From Acidobacteriota bacterium (GTDB lineage Bacteria; Acidobacteriota; Terriglobia; Acidiferrales; UBA7541), in NCBI GenBank assembly GCA_003224195.1, contig QHYP01000024.1, positions 6,625 through 18,371 on the forward strand: a DNA stretch of 11,747 nucleotides, in the 5' to 3' direction. Positions within the stretch are counted from its first letter, which is position 1. Every line of letters starts with the position of its first letter. This document shows, one piece after another, positions 1-6,598 of the stretch. The notes beneath the pieces were generated by a model, which was given only the letters and a program-made list of their open reading frames with translations, was not told the origin of the DNA and did no database searches. The translations under genes were made by a program, and so were the position numbers.

Positions 1-708
1 CTTTCCGTCCTTTTGACGTATTCGCGCGGCGGTTTCTTGGGGCTGGCTGTTGTGATCACGGTGATAACGCTAAGGAGCCGCCACAAGGCCGTCGGCGCCT
101 TTCTTCTTGCAGTTACCACTCTCTTGGTCTTGTCCTTTGCCCCGTCGGCGTGGAGGGATCGAATGGGGAATTTTCTGAGTGGCAATTTAGACAGTTCAGC
201 GGATATGCGGTTCACGTCGTGGACCGTGGCGTGGAGACTGTCCCAGGATTATCCGATGGGAGGCTCGTTCGACGCGGTCCCCAATGTGGACGTGTACAAG
301 CGCTATCAGCCGCGGCCTTTACCGGAGGATGCCCCCTCCTCTGGCCCTCACAGCATTTATTTCCAACTCCTGGGGGATCAGGGGTTTGTCGGGGTGGCGC
401 TTTTCCTGATCCTGATGGGGTCGTGCTTGTGGACTCTTGCTCGCATCCGGCGCGGTGTCCGGAAGATACCGGAGGCACATTGGCTGATCCCGTATAGCCA
501 AATGATCGAAACAGCCATCTTGGCGTTCATGGTCAGTGGAGCATTCCTCGGTGTCGTTTATCTTGATGTGATTTACGAAATGATTGGAATAGCCGTGATT
601 CTGAAGATGCTTTACCGCAAAGAACGGCGCGAGTTCGCCCTGCGTCGGGTCGGAGAAGAAAGCGGATTGCCGGCGCAACTCCCTGAAGAGGTGGCGGCTC
701 CCGCGTGA
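1..708 (+). CDS. O-antigen ligase/polymerase-like membrane protein, C-terminal part (5' end outside window)
   Basis: The reading frame is open from base 1, so the gene begins upstream and only about 235 C-terminal codons are seen. The fragment starts with a membrane segment carrying Y-S-R-G-G-F-L-G-L, a hallmark of the Wzy_C/O-antigen ligase family. A second membrane segment follows, then a large extracytoplasmic loop (about residues 48-125) with a W-x-x-A-W core and P-H-S-I-Y-F-Q around residue 117. Three or so hydrophobic segments and a charged tail complete it. In this family the arginine of the first motif and the loop histidine matter for transfer of lipid-linked glycans in the periplasm. 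The loop (D-Y-P-M-G-G, then H-S-I-Y-F-Q-L-L-G-D-Q-G-F-V-G) resembles the exosortase-A-associated putative O-glycosylation ligases more than classical WaaL. Polymerase versus ligase cannot be settled from the sequence. The next gene begins 44 bp downstream. Confidence 0.85.
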   Translation, partial: LSVLLTYSRGGFLGLAVVITVITLRSRHKAVGAFLLAVTTLLVLSFAPSAWRDRMGNFLSGNLDSSADMRFTSWTVAWRLSQDYPMGGSFDAVPNVDVYKRYQPRPLPEDAPSSGPHSIYFQLLGDQGFVGVALFLILMGSCLWTLARIRRGVRKIPEAHWLIPYSQMIETAILAFMVSGAFLGVVYLDVIYEMIGIAVILKMLYRKERREFALRRVGEESGLPAQLPEEVAAPA

Positions 709-740
709 GGGATTTCCCTGCGGCGACGCCCGGTCAGAGA

Positions 741-747
741 AGGAGAG
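741..747 (+). promoter_or_regulatory. Ribosome binding site fixing the start of the beta-propeller gene
   Basis: AGGAGAG lies 5 bases before the ATG at 753. It supports that start over an in-frame GTG at 705, which overlaps the ligase stop as GTGA but has only a weak, badly spaced purine stretch before it. Confidence 0.6.
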
Positions 748-752
748 AGTTT

Positions 753-1919
753 ATGTTTCGGAACTTTTGGACAGCTCATCCTAAGGGAGCGGAGTTTCTC
801 TGCTTCGCTTTTCTCTTTGCGGTTTTGTGTCCCGGCAGCGCTCTGGCGCAAAGCTGGAGATGGGCAGTGGAGGACGTAGATACCACCGGCGCAGAGCAGA
901 CTTCCATCGTTGCTGATAAGGATGGGAACCTGCACCTCGCATACTACATGACGGAGGGTTTTGGTGAACTTCGGTACGCGTTTCGATCCGCGGCCAATTC
1001 CCGCTGGTATAAGATGACGCTGGATAAGCACGTCGGAGAATTTTCCACCGGAATCGGTCTCGATTCTAATAATAACCCCGGAATCTGCTACACGCCGCGC
1101 AAGATGAAATACACTCACTGGGACGGTCTGAAGTGGTCGATACAGGAAGTGGATCCCGGCTCGGGTAACATCTCGTACCATTGTTCAATAAAATTCACTC
1201 GGGATGACCGCCCTCGATTGAGCTGGTTCCTGGAGACTGTCTACGCTCTCCGATTTGCCGGGCTGGAAGAGGGAGTGTGGAAAGTTCGTTCCGTTGAGGT
1301 GGGCGCGCAGTCTGGTAAGTGGAATTCGCTCGTGCTGGACGACAAGGAACTCCCCCATTTGGCGTACAGTTCCTGGCTGAAAAATGAATTGAAATACGCC
1401 TATTTTGACGGAAAAGACTGGGTTCGGACGGTCATTGATACCGCCGAAGGGAATCCGGTTCCAGGGCCGCGCGGTATGGGCGCATCTCTGCTTTTAGATG
1501 GCAACGGCAATCCGCGCATCAGCTACTACGATCTCAACGCGCTCAAATACGCCCGCTTTCAAGGCGGCAAATGGGTGACGGAAGTCATCGAACAGCTCCC
1601 CACCTTTGTTGATTGGAGCTGGAAGAATTTCCAATCCACGCAACTTTTCGACAGCAACGGCAATCCACACATCAGCTACGAGAGCTATATGGGGTTGAAA
1701 CACGCCTGGTGGGACGGGAAACAGTGGCACACGCAGATGATCAGGCCTTCCAGCGGAAATTCATTCTTCGAAAGCTTCATGACCATAGACCGGAATGACA
1801 ATCTGTACATCAGTTTCAAGGATCCCGCGGATGGCTCGTTGAAAATCGCCGTTGGCAGGCCGACTCAAGCCGTGCAGACGGCCAAAGAGAGGGGCAAGAA
1901 AGACGATTCAAAGAATTAG
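753..1919 (+). CDS. Secreted seven-repeat beta-propeller protein of unknown function
   Basis: 388 residues, start chosen at ATG 753 because of the strong ribosome site. Residues 1-33 form a signal peptide with a hydrophobic core and an A-L-A-Q end, so the protein is exported. The rest is seven imperfect repeats of about 40-50 residues, at roughly 50-92, 98-135, 143-184, 189-230, 243-281, 295-332 and 340-370. Each follows the pattern x-L-D-x-x-G-N-P-H-I-S-Y, then L-K-Y-A-x-W-D-G-K-x-W, then a V-I-D-like end. The last repeat lacks the W-x-x-x-x-V-D strand, and residues 35-43 (W-R-W-A-V-E-D-V-D) could supply it, a typical ring closure for a seven-bladed propeller. The tail (371-388) is charged, with no membrane anchor or PEP-CTERM signal. 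I see no catalytic motif. Carbohydrate binding or processing of the exported polymer is possible but is inferred only from context. Confidence 0.8.
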   Translation: MFRNFWTAHPKGAEFLCFAFLFAVLCPGSALAQSWRWAVEDVDTTGAEQTSIVADKDGNLHLAYYMTEGFGELRYAFRSAANSRWYKMTLDKHVGEFSTGIGLDSNNNPGICYTPRKMKYTHWDGLKWSIQEVDPGSGNISYHCSIKFTRDDRPRLSWFLETVYALRFAGLEEGVWKVRSVEVGAQSGKWNSLVLDDKELPHLAYSSWLKNELKYAYFDGKDWVRTVIDTAEGNPVPGPRGMGASLLLDGNGNPRISYYDLNALKYARFQGGKWVTEVIEQLPTFVDWSWKNFQSTQLFDSNGNPHISYESYMGLKHAWWDGKQWHTQMIRPSSGNSFFESFMTIDRNDNLYISFKDPADGSLKIAVGRPTQAVQTAKERGKKDDSKN

Positions 1920-1961
1920 TTGGCCGGCCCAAACCCTGTGCCGTGGAGCATGGGCCCAGCC

Positions 1962-1968
1962 AAAGGAG
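1962..1968 (+). promoter_or_regulatory. Ribosome binding site of the GT2 gene
   Basis: AAAGGAG lies 10 bases before GTG 1979 and 4 bases before TTG 1973. Both candidate starts are in frame. An upstream in-frame GTG at 1943 has no comparable site, and ATG 1988 is too far away (19 bases). Confidence 0.45.
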
Positions 1969-1978
1969 CGAGTTGATT

Positions 1979-3193
1979 GTGACTCGAATGGGATTTGAGA
2001 TCGTGTTCTGGGTTTCAGCCGGGTTGATTTTCTACGCTTTTATAGTTTATCCGCCGCTGCTCTTTCTACTTACTCGAAGGCGGGGCCAGACCCGTGCTTC
2101 GGCCCCAGACGTCCTTCCGCGTGTCACACTCCTCATCTCGGCCTATAACGAAGAAGCGGTTATCGGAGAGAAATTGCGGAACGCTCTCTCTCTCGACTAT
2201 CCACGCGGCTTCCTGGAAATCATTGTCGTTTCGGACTGTTCGGATGACGGCACCGACGAAATCGTCCGAGAGTTCGCGCCGCGTGCGGTGCGGCTCGTCC
2301 GCCAGGCGGAGCGCCTGGGAAAAAGCTCGGGGCTGAATCTGGGTGTGCTCCAAGCCTCGGGCGAAATTCTGGTTTTCTCCGACGCCAATGCGATGTACGA
2401 GCCGGATGCGCTTCGCTGGCTTGTCCGACATTTCGCGGATCCCCGCGTCGGCTACGTTGTGGGTTGCGCCCGTTATCGCACGGGTGCGGAACAGTCGCCT
2501 TCCGCGGAATCCGAAGGGCTCTACTGGAAGTTGGAGACTTGGCTCAAGCAGAAAGAATCGGCGTTTGGATCTGTTGTGGGTGGAGACGGAGCGATTTATG
2601 CCATACGGCGTGAATTGTTCACGCCTCTTCGCCCGACCGATATCAATGACCTCCTGAATCCTTTACAGATCATTGCGCGGGGCTATCGCGGCGCGTATGA
2701 ACCCGATGCTGTTTGCTATGAAGAAGCGGGCGACAGCTTCGAAAAGGAGTTTCGACGGAAGGTACGCATCATCAGCCGCAGCCTGAACGCGCTTCGCCGC
2801 GCGCCGCGTGTGCTTCTCCCCTGGACGCAGCCGCGCCACTGGTTCGCGCTGGTCTCGCACAAGCTGCTGCGATGGTTAGTCCCAGTGTTTTTGTCTCTTT
2901 TGCTTTTCGCTACAGCAGCTCTTTGGAAGTCGTCAATCTATCGCCTGATGTTGGTCCTGCAGATGGTCTTCTACGCGCTCGCGGGCATCGGTGGGGTGAT
3001 GGCAAGGCGCAGCGGGGATCGCACGTCCAGGATTCTCTACTTGCCCTATTATTTTTGTCTCGTGAATCTGGCCTCCTTATTGGGGATCGGGAAGTTTCTG
3101 ACCGGTTCACTGTCGCCCACGTGGCAGACAATTCGCCAGGAATCTCCGGTCGAACCAGATTCGGCCGCGCGTCCTGCCGACAAAGCGTTCTGA
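1979..3193 (+). CDS. Membrane-bound family 2 glycosyltransferase
   Basis: About 404 residues from GTG 1979; starts at 1943, 1973 or 1988 are also possible. An N-terminal membrane helix (about 5-30) is followed by a GT-A domain: I-S-A-Y-N-E-E (53-59), S-D-C-S-D-D-G-T-D-E (85-94), the metal/nucleotide-binding S-D-A-N-A (134-138) in place of DXD, and G-G-D-G-A-I-Y (201-207). R-R-K-V-R-I near 259 stands where processive enzymes carry Q-x-x-R-W. The absence of that motif suggests single-sugar transfer rather than polymerisation. Three hydrophobic segments (about 299-316, 322-342, 354-375) close the protein. It probably adds a sugar from a nucleotide donor to a lipid-linked acceptor at the inner face of the cytoplasmic membrane. 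Donor and linkage cannot be told. It ends 3 bp before the next gene, which suggests translational coupling. Confidence 0.88.
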   Translation: MTRMGFEIVFWVSAGLIFYAFIVYPPLLFLLTRRRGQTRASAPDVLPRVTLLISAYNEEAVIGEKLRNALSLDYPRGFLEIIVVSDCSDDGTDEIVREFAPRAVRLVRQAERLGKSSGLNLGVLQASGEILVFSDANAMYEPDALRWLVRHFADPRVGYVVGCARYRTGAEQSPSAESEGLYWKLETWLKQKESAFGSVVGGDGAIYAIRRELFTPLRPTDINDLLNPLQIIARGYRGAYEPDAVCYEEAGDSFEKEFRRKVRIISRSLNALRRAPRVLLPWTQPRHWFALVSHKLLRWLVPVFLSLLLFATAALWKSSIYRLMLVLQMVFYALAGIGGVMARRSGDRTSRILYLPYYFCLVNLASLLGIGKFLTGSLSPTWQTIRQESPVEPDSAARPADKAF

Positions 3194-3196
3194 ATC

Positions 3197-4441
3197 GTGC
3201 CCCTGCGCATACTCCATGTCCTCGACCACTCTTGGCCGGTGCTTGACGGCTACGCCCAGAGAAGCCTGGGCATCGCCGCAGCGCAGCTTCAACTCGGCAT
3301 GCAGCCGAGCGTCCTGACCAGCCCTTTGCACCAGCAGGATGATCCGTCCGCATCGGAAACGTTCTTTGGTGGGGTCCGCTATTTTCGCACCACGGACGGT
3401 GTGGGCCTCGCTGGACGAGCCGTTCAGGGCCGCTGGCCATTCCTGCGCGAATTGGCGGTGATGCAGTTGCTCCGCCGCCGGGTCGTATCGCTGATCAAGA
3501 GCGGCTCCTACGATATCGTGCATGCTCACTCGCCTGCTCTCTGCGGGCAGGCGGCGTCTCAAGCGGCGTATTTCTGTCACTTGCCCTTCGTGTATGAAAT
3601 TCGCGCCTTCTGGGAAGACGGGGTCGTGAGTCAAAAAACGATCGGGACGCGATCGATGCGCTACTGGCTGGGCAAAAACTTGGAAACTCGCGTCGCGCGC
3701 CGGGCCGACGCCGTTGTGGCTATCGCGCGCCCAATGGTGGACGATCTCGAAGCGCGAGGGATTCCACGGGCCAAGCTTTTCCATGTGCCCAATGGGGTCG
3801 ATGCCGCCCGTTTTGTCCCGCAACAGCGGGATGCGGCTCTGGCTGCGCAGTTGGGAGTGGGACAGACTCCCACGCTTGGATACCTCGGTACACTTTTTCC
3901 GTGGGAGGGCGTTTCCTGGCTGGTGCGTGCCGCCGCCGAGTTGCGTAAGCGCGGCCTGGTTTTCAAGTTGCTGATCGTGGGAGATGGAGCGGATTCCGCC
4001 GAAGTGAAGAAGGAGATCGAGGAGACCGGGAGTTCGAGTTACGTCTCGTTTTTGGGGCGCGTTCCCCATGACCAGGTCGAGCGGTACTATTCGCTGATGG
4101 ATGTCATGGTGTATCCGCGTTCGAGTGTCCGCTTGACCGAGATGGTTACTCCGCTGAAGCCCCTCGAGGCCATGGCGCTGGGGAAAGCCGTGTTGGGAAG
4201 CAGCGTGGGTGGAATCCGCGAGCTAATCGAGCCTGAAGTGACGGGCATGCTCTTCAAACCAGGCAACATTGAGGATTTCTGCCGGCAAGCTGCGCGCCTG
4301 TTGTTGCACGAAGATGTGCGAATCGCGCTGGGCAACGAGGCGCGACGCAGGGTCTTGGAAGAAAGAGATTGGAAAGTAGTGGTCCAGGGGTATGAAGATG
4401 TCTATGAGGCCGCTCGTCGAAACGCCGGCGCGCGTTCCTAA
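3197..4441 (+). CDS. Family 4 glycosyltransferase of the exosortase-A-associated (Stp1-like) type
   Basis: 414 residues from GTG 3197, 3 bp after the GT2 stop. It has the two-domain GT-B layout: an N-terminal acceptor domain beginning R-I-L-H-V-L-D-H-S-W-P (4-14), and a C-terminal donor domain with V-P-N-G-V-D (197-202), G-R-V-P-H-D-Q-V-E-R-Y-Y (287-298) and R-L-T-E-M-V-T-P-L-K-P-L-E-A-M-A (312-327). The opening motif, Y-E-I-R-A-F-W-E-D (133-141) and the T-P-L-K-P-L-E-A-M-A block are what I recall as typical of glycosyltransferases found next to exosortase A genes. The acidic residues of the last block are spaced differently from the usual E-x7-E of GT4, as in that subfamily. It probably transfers a sugar from a nucleotide donor to the growing lipid-linked glycan. 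No membrane helix is seen. The next gene starts inside its 3' end. Confidence 0.9.
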   Translation: MPLRILHVLDHSWPVLDGYAQRSLGIAAAQLQLGMQPSVLTSPLHQQDDPSASETFFGGVRYFRTTDGVGLAGRAVQGRWPFLRELAVMQLLRRRVVSLIKSGSYDIVHAHSPALCGQAASQAAYFCHLPFVYEIRAFWEDGVVSQKTIGTRSMRYWLGKNLETRVARRADAVVAIARPMVDDLEARGIPRAKLFHVPNGVDAARFVPQQRDAALAAQLGVGQTPTLGYLGTLFPWEGVSWLVRAAAELRKRGLVFKLLIVGDGADSAEVKKEIEETGSSSYVSFLGRVPHDQVERYYSLMDVMVYPRSSVRLTEMVTPLKPLEAMALGKAVLGSSVGGIRELIEPEVTGMLFKPGNIEDFCRQAARLLLHEDVRIALGNEARRRVLEERDWKVVVQGYEDVYEAARRNAGARS

Positions 4442-4991
4442 CGCGGACCTCATTTTTGTCTTGGCAGGACTGGAGGCGCGCAAGGCCTTTGGTCTTCGAC
4501 TCCTCAATCGGCAACTCGCGCCACGAATCCTTCTCAGTGTCGGCCGATTCGAAATCCGGAAACTGCCGAGATTGAGTCTCCCCGCGCCCATCAATCTGCT
4601 AGAGATTGCCGCGACGATTCCACCGGTCTTGCGACACTATTTCGTCTGGTTTGAAGGCGGAGAAGCGCTGGCGGAGCGGATCCCGGTCGGGCGATTTGGA
4701 ACTTGGATGGAGATCGAATCACTCGCGCGGTGGTTACAGGAACGAAAAGACATTCATACCGTGCTCGTGGTCAGTAGCGCGCATCACTTGGCCCGCATCC
4801 GCATTTGCTGTCGCGCCCTCCTAGCGCCGCGAGTGAATGTCCTGCTTGTGCCTTTGCCGCAGGAGGTAGCTCCGGAAGAAAGCCGCAGCCGTAAGGAAAT
4901 GCTTGCAGAATGGCTCAAGATCCCTGTGTATTGCGTTCTTTCGGGGATTAATCGAATGAAAGGCGGAGCGCGAGGCAGGCCCCTGGCTTGA
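4392..4991 (+). CDS. DUF218/YdcF-SanA-like domain protein
   Basis: 199 residues from ATG 4392. In-frame ATGs at 4398 and 4404 are alternatives, and AGGGG at 4385-4389 is better spaced for 4398. It overlaps the preceding GT4 by about 50 bp in another frame, so the two are probably translationally coupled. A-D-L-I-F-V-L-A-G (18-26), R-K-A-F-G-L-R-L-L (30-38), the acidic T-W-M-E-I-E-S-L (104-111) and V-V-S-S-A-H-H-L-A-R (126-135) match the order of conserved blocks in DUF218 proteins (YdcF, SanA, ElyC). That family is tied to envelope and polysaccharide metabolism, but its reaction is not established. No N-terminal membrane helix is present, unlike SanA/ElyC. Several such proteins lie in exopolysaccharide clusters. 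The call rests on motif order, and similarity in the middle (50-100) is weak. Confidence 0.72.
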   Translation: MKMSMRPLVETPARVPNADLIFVLAGLEARKAFGLRLLNRQLAPRILLSVGRFEIRKLPRLSLPAPINLLEIAATIPPVLRHYFVWFEGGEALAERIPVGRFGTWMEIESLARWLQERKDIHTVLVVSSAHHLARIRICCRALLAPRVNVLLVPLPQEVAPEESRSRKEMLAEWLKIPVYCVLSGINRMKGGARGRPLA

Positions 4992-4995
4992 TGGC

Positions 4996-6225
4996 TTAAG
5001 GAGCTTTTCTGGTTTGCTCCTTCGCGCGGCTAACGGATGACAGCACGCGCCCACGAACCGCTTCCTGGAGAACATCTTCTACTTCTGCGGCAACCGTTTC
5101 CCAGGTCCGTGCAAGTGTCTGCTGTGAGATTGTTTCGCGATCCCATGACCGCGAAAGCGCTTCTTCGAGACCCGCAGCGATGGCGTCCACTGACTGCTCC
5201 ACCAAGACTCCGAACTCCGAAGATTGGAGGATTTCCGGGATGCCGCCCACGCGGGTTGCCACGACGGGTGTGCCGCAGGTCAGCGATTCCGTCACCACAT
5301 TCGGCCATCCTTCTCCGGCGCTTGCCAGACAGCTCGCGGTCGCTGCACTGTACCACAGCCGCAACTCCTCGTTGGGCCGCTTGCCCAGCAGATGAACCCG
5401 ATCGCGTAGCCCCAATTCCAAAATCAGTTTCTCGAGTTGCGAGCGAAGAGGGCCTTCGCCAAGAATGGCGAGTCGCATGTCTGGGTGCCGCCCGGCAATC
5501 CGTCCAAATGCGCGAACGAGGAATTGATGGCCTTTCGATGGGATCAAAGCTCCGACCGACACAATGAAAGGAGCGTCAACCGGCAAATTCAATTCCTGCC
5601 GAGCTTGGCTGATAGGCAACGGCTGGAACCGGACGGGATCGATGCCGTTGGGGATCACATGAATCTTATCGGCGGATGCGCCCAGTTCGATCATGGATTT
5701 TTTCAGTGACGCCGAAACCGCGATCAGCGCGTCGGCATGCTGGAGCGTCCAGCGGATCATTGGCCGTATTGTCCGAAACGCCGGATAGGCATGAATGTCG
5801 GAACCTCGCGCGGAAACAATCACCGGGACACCGAGAAACTTTCCCAGGAGCACCGCCGCAAGGCCGTCCGGATAGACGAAATGGGCGTCGATGCAATCTA
5901 ATTTTGCGCGCTCGTTCAGCCTTGCCACCTCCGGCCTGCATCCCAGGAACATGGAGACTGCATGGAGGGTCATGAAGATCTTGGGCAGCAGAAAATAGCG
6001 CGGATGATAGACCGTCAGCGAACCGATCCGCTCCTCAGTGGGCACCTGAGATGCGGTTCGCCAACGGTTCGTTTTCAGCCAACTGGGGAAATAGGGTACG
6101 GGAGAAACGACGATGACCTCATTGTCCGGTCTGCGGGCCAGATGAGCGCATCGCTGGTAAACAAAGATCGCGTGGGTCGGATCACAGGAGCTAGGAAACA
6201 GGCTGGTGAAGGTTAATATCCGCAC
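4996..6225 (-). CDS. Family 4 glycosyltransferase, TuaC-like
   Basis: 409 residues starting at GTG (6225-6223), with AAGGA seven bases upstream. It is a GT-B enzyme. The N-terminal domain opens R-I-L-T-F-T-S-L-F-P and has V-V-S-P-V-P-Y-F-P (39-47) and S-A-R-G-S-D-I-H-A-Y-P (138-148). The C-terminal donor domain has V-I-P-N-G-I-D (190-196), V-G-A-L-I-P-S-K-G-H (224-233) and G-E-G-W-P-N-V-V-T-E-S-L (304-315) with the canonical E-x7-E pair E305/E313, then V-G-G-I-P-E. This pattern is typical of GT4 enzymes resembling the teichuronic acid enzyme TuaC; the name indicates similarity, not substrate. It should be a cytoplasmic, membrane-associated enzyme adding one sugar to the repeat unit. It lies opposite the upstream operon, its stop 4 bp from that of the DUF218 gene, and is divergent from the deacetylase. 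Confidence 0.9.
   Translation of the reverse strand: MRILTFTSLFPSSCDPTHAIFVYQRCAHLARRPDNEVIVVSPVPYFPSWLKTNRWRTASQVPTEERIGSLTVYHPRYFLLPKIFMTLHAVSMFLGCRPEVARLNERAKLDCIDAHFVYPDGLAAVLLGKFLGVPVIVSARGSDIHAYPAFRTIRPMIRWTLQHADALIAVSASLKKSMIELGASADKIHVIPNGIDPVRFQPLPISQARQELNLPVDAPFIVSVGALIPSKGHQFLVRAFGRIAGRHPDMRLAILGEGPLRSQLEKLILELGLRDRVHLLGKRPNEELRLWYSAATASCLASAGEGWPNVVTESLTCGTPVVATRVGGIPEILQSSEFGVLVEQSVDAIAAGLEEALSRSWDRETISQQTLARTWETVAAEVEDVLQEAVRGRVLSSVSRAKEQTRKAP
4998..5022. terminator. Perfect 7-bp inverted repeat at a convergent gene end, possible bidirectional stem-loop
   Basis: AAGGAGC (4998-5004) and GCTCCTT (5016-5022) are exact reverse complements around an 11-base loop. The element starts 6 bases after the DUF218 stop and overlaps the last codons of the minus-strand GT4. 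Neither strand has a T-run after the stem, so it is not a canonical intrinsic terminator. It may cap or stabilise the 3' ends of both transcripts, or be chance. Confidence 0.3.
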
Positions 6226-6598
6226 TCAGTGATCCTTCGCGAAGGCATTCACGGGGGCCATGACGAGCGTCCAATGGGTCGATAGTTGGCCGACCTGGAT
6301 TCGGCGTCACCCCTCGGGGGGTCGTCACGGCCCCGGCGAGTCCTCCTGCCCGACGATGGCAAGATTGTTCCACAAAGTAGCGATTGGGTGCTTCTGAAAT
6401 CTCCCGGACGCTCCCCCCGGTCGTAAAGCACAATGATAAGTCATTGCTTATCAATGGGATACCGGTTGATGGTAATCCGCATAGAAAAACGGTTGGTAGG
6501 TCGCGTGCTTCCCTCGTAATGGCAGTCCCCTCTCGAGGTGTCTGGTCAGGCGAACGAAGTTTCCAAGGCTGGGTGAACTGAAGAATTCTAGGATTTGC
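6226..6598. promoter_or_regulatory. 373-bp divergent intergenic region with overlapping dyads
   Basis: This gap lies between the starts of the minus-strand GT4 and the plus-strand deacetylase and should hold promoters for both. I found no convincing -35/-10 pair. It does contain a 12-bp perfect palindrome at 6234-6245 over the GT4 ribosome site, a small GC stem-loop ACCCC/GGGGT at 6309-6322, and a nest of interleaved dyads at 6431-6456. It also has two similar CGGTTG-beginning blocks at 6463 and 6490. Short open frames on either strand have no recognisable protein character. Confidence 0.5.
6431..6456. promoter_or_regulatory. Candidate operator: three interleaved inverted repeats
   Basis: TGATAAG (6434-6440) and CTTATCA (6447-6453) are perfect reverse complements around TCATTG. 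CAATGA (6431-6436) pairs with TCATTG (6441-6446) around TAAG, and CATTG (6442-6446) with CAATG (6452-6456). This AT-rich block sits in the divergent gap, about 145 bp before the deacetylase start. Such nested symmetry fits a dimeric regulator site, but no known site was recognised. Confidence 0.35.

Noticed and set aside
1919..1934. Hairpin around GGCCGGCC after the propeller stop
   Set aside because: Short self-complementary sequence with only 4-bp flanking pairing (TTGG/CCAA), no T-run, and inside an apparent operon.
3107..4069. 320-codon minus-strand frame
   Set aside because: It is antisense to the GT2 end and the Stp1-type GT4, both with strong motifs, and shows no recognisable domain.
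6357..6371. Sigma-54-like promoter before the deacetylase (TGGCAAG, then TTCC)
   Set aside because: The -24 half fits in part, but the essential GC of the -12 element is CC, so it is not supported despite sigma-54 control being known in some exosortase loci.
6384..6581. 65-codon plus-strand frame in the divergent gap
   Set aside because: No ribosome site or recognisable protein character, and it runs through the dyad block that looks regulatory.
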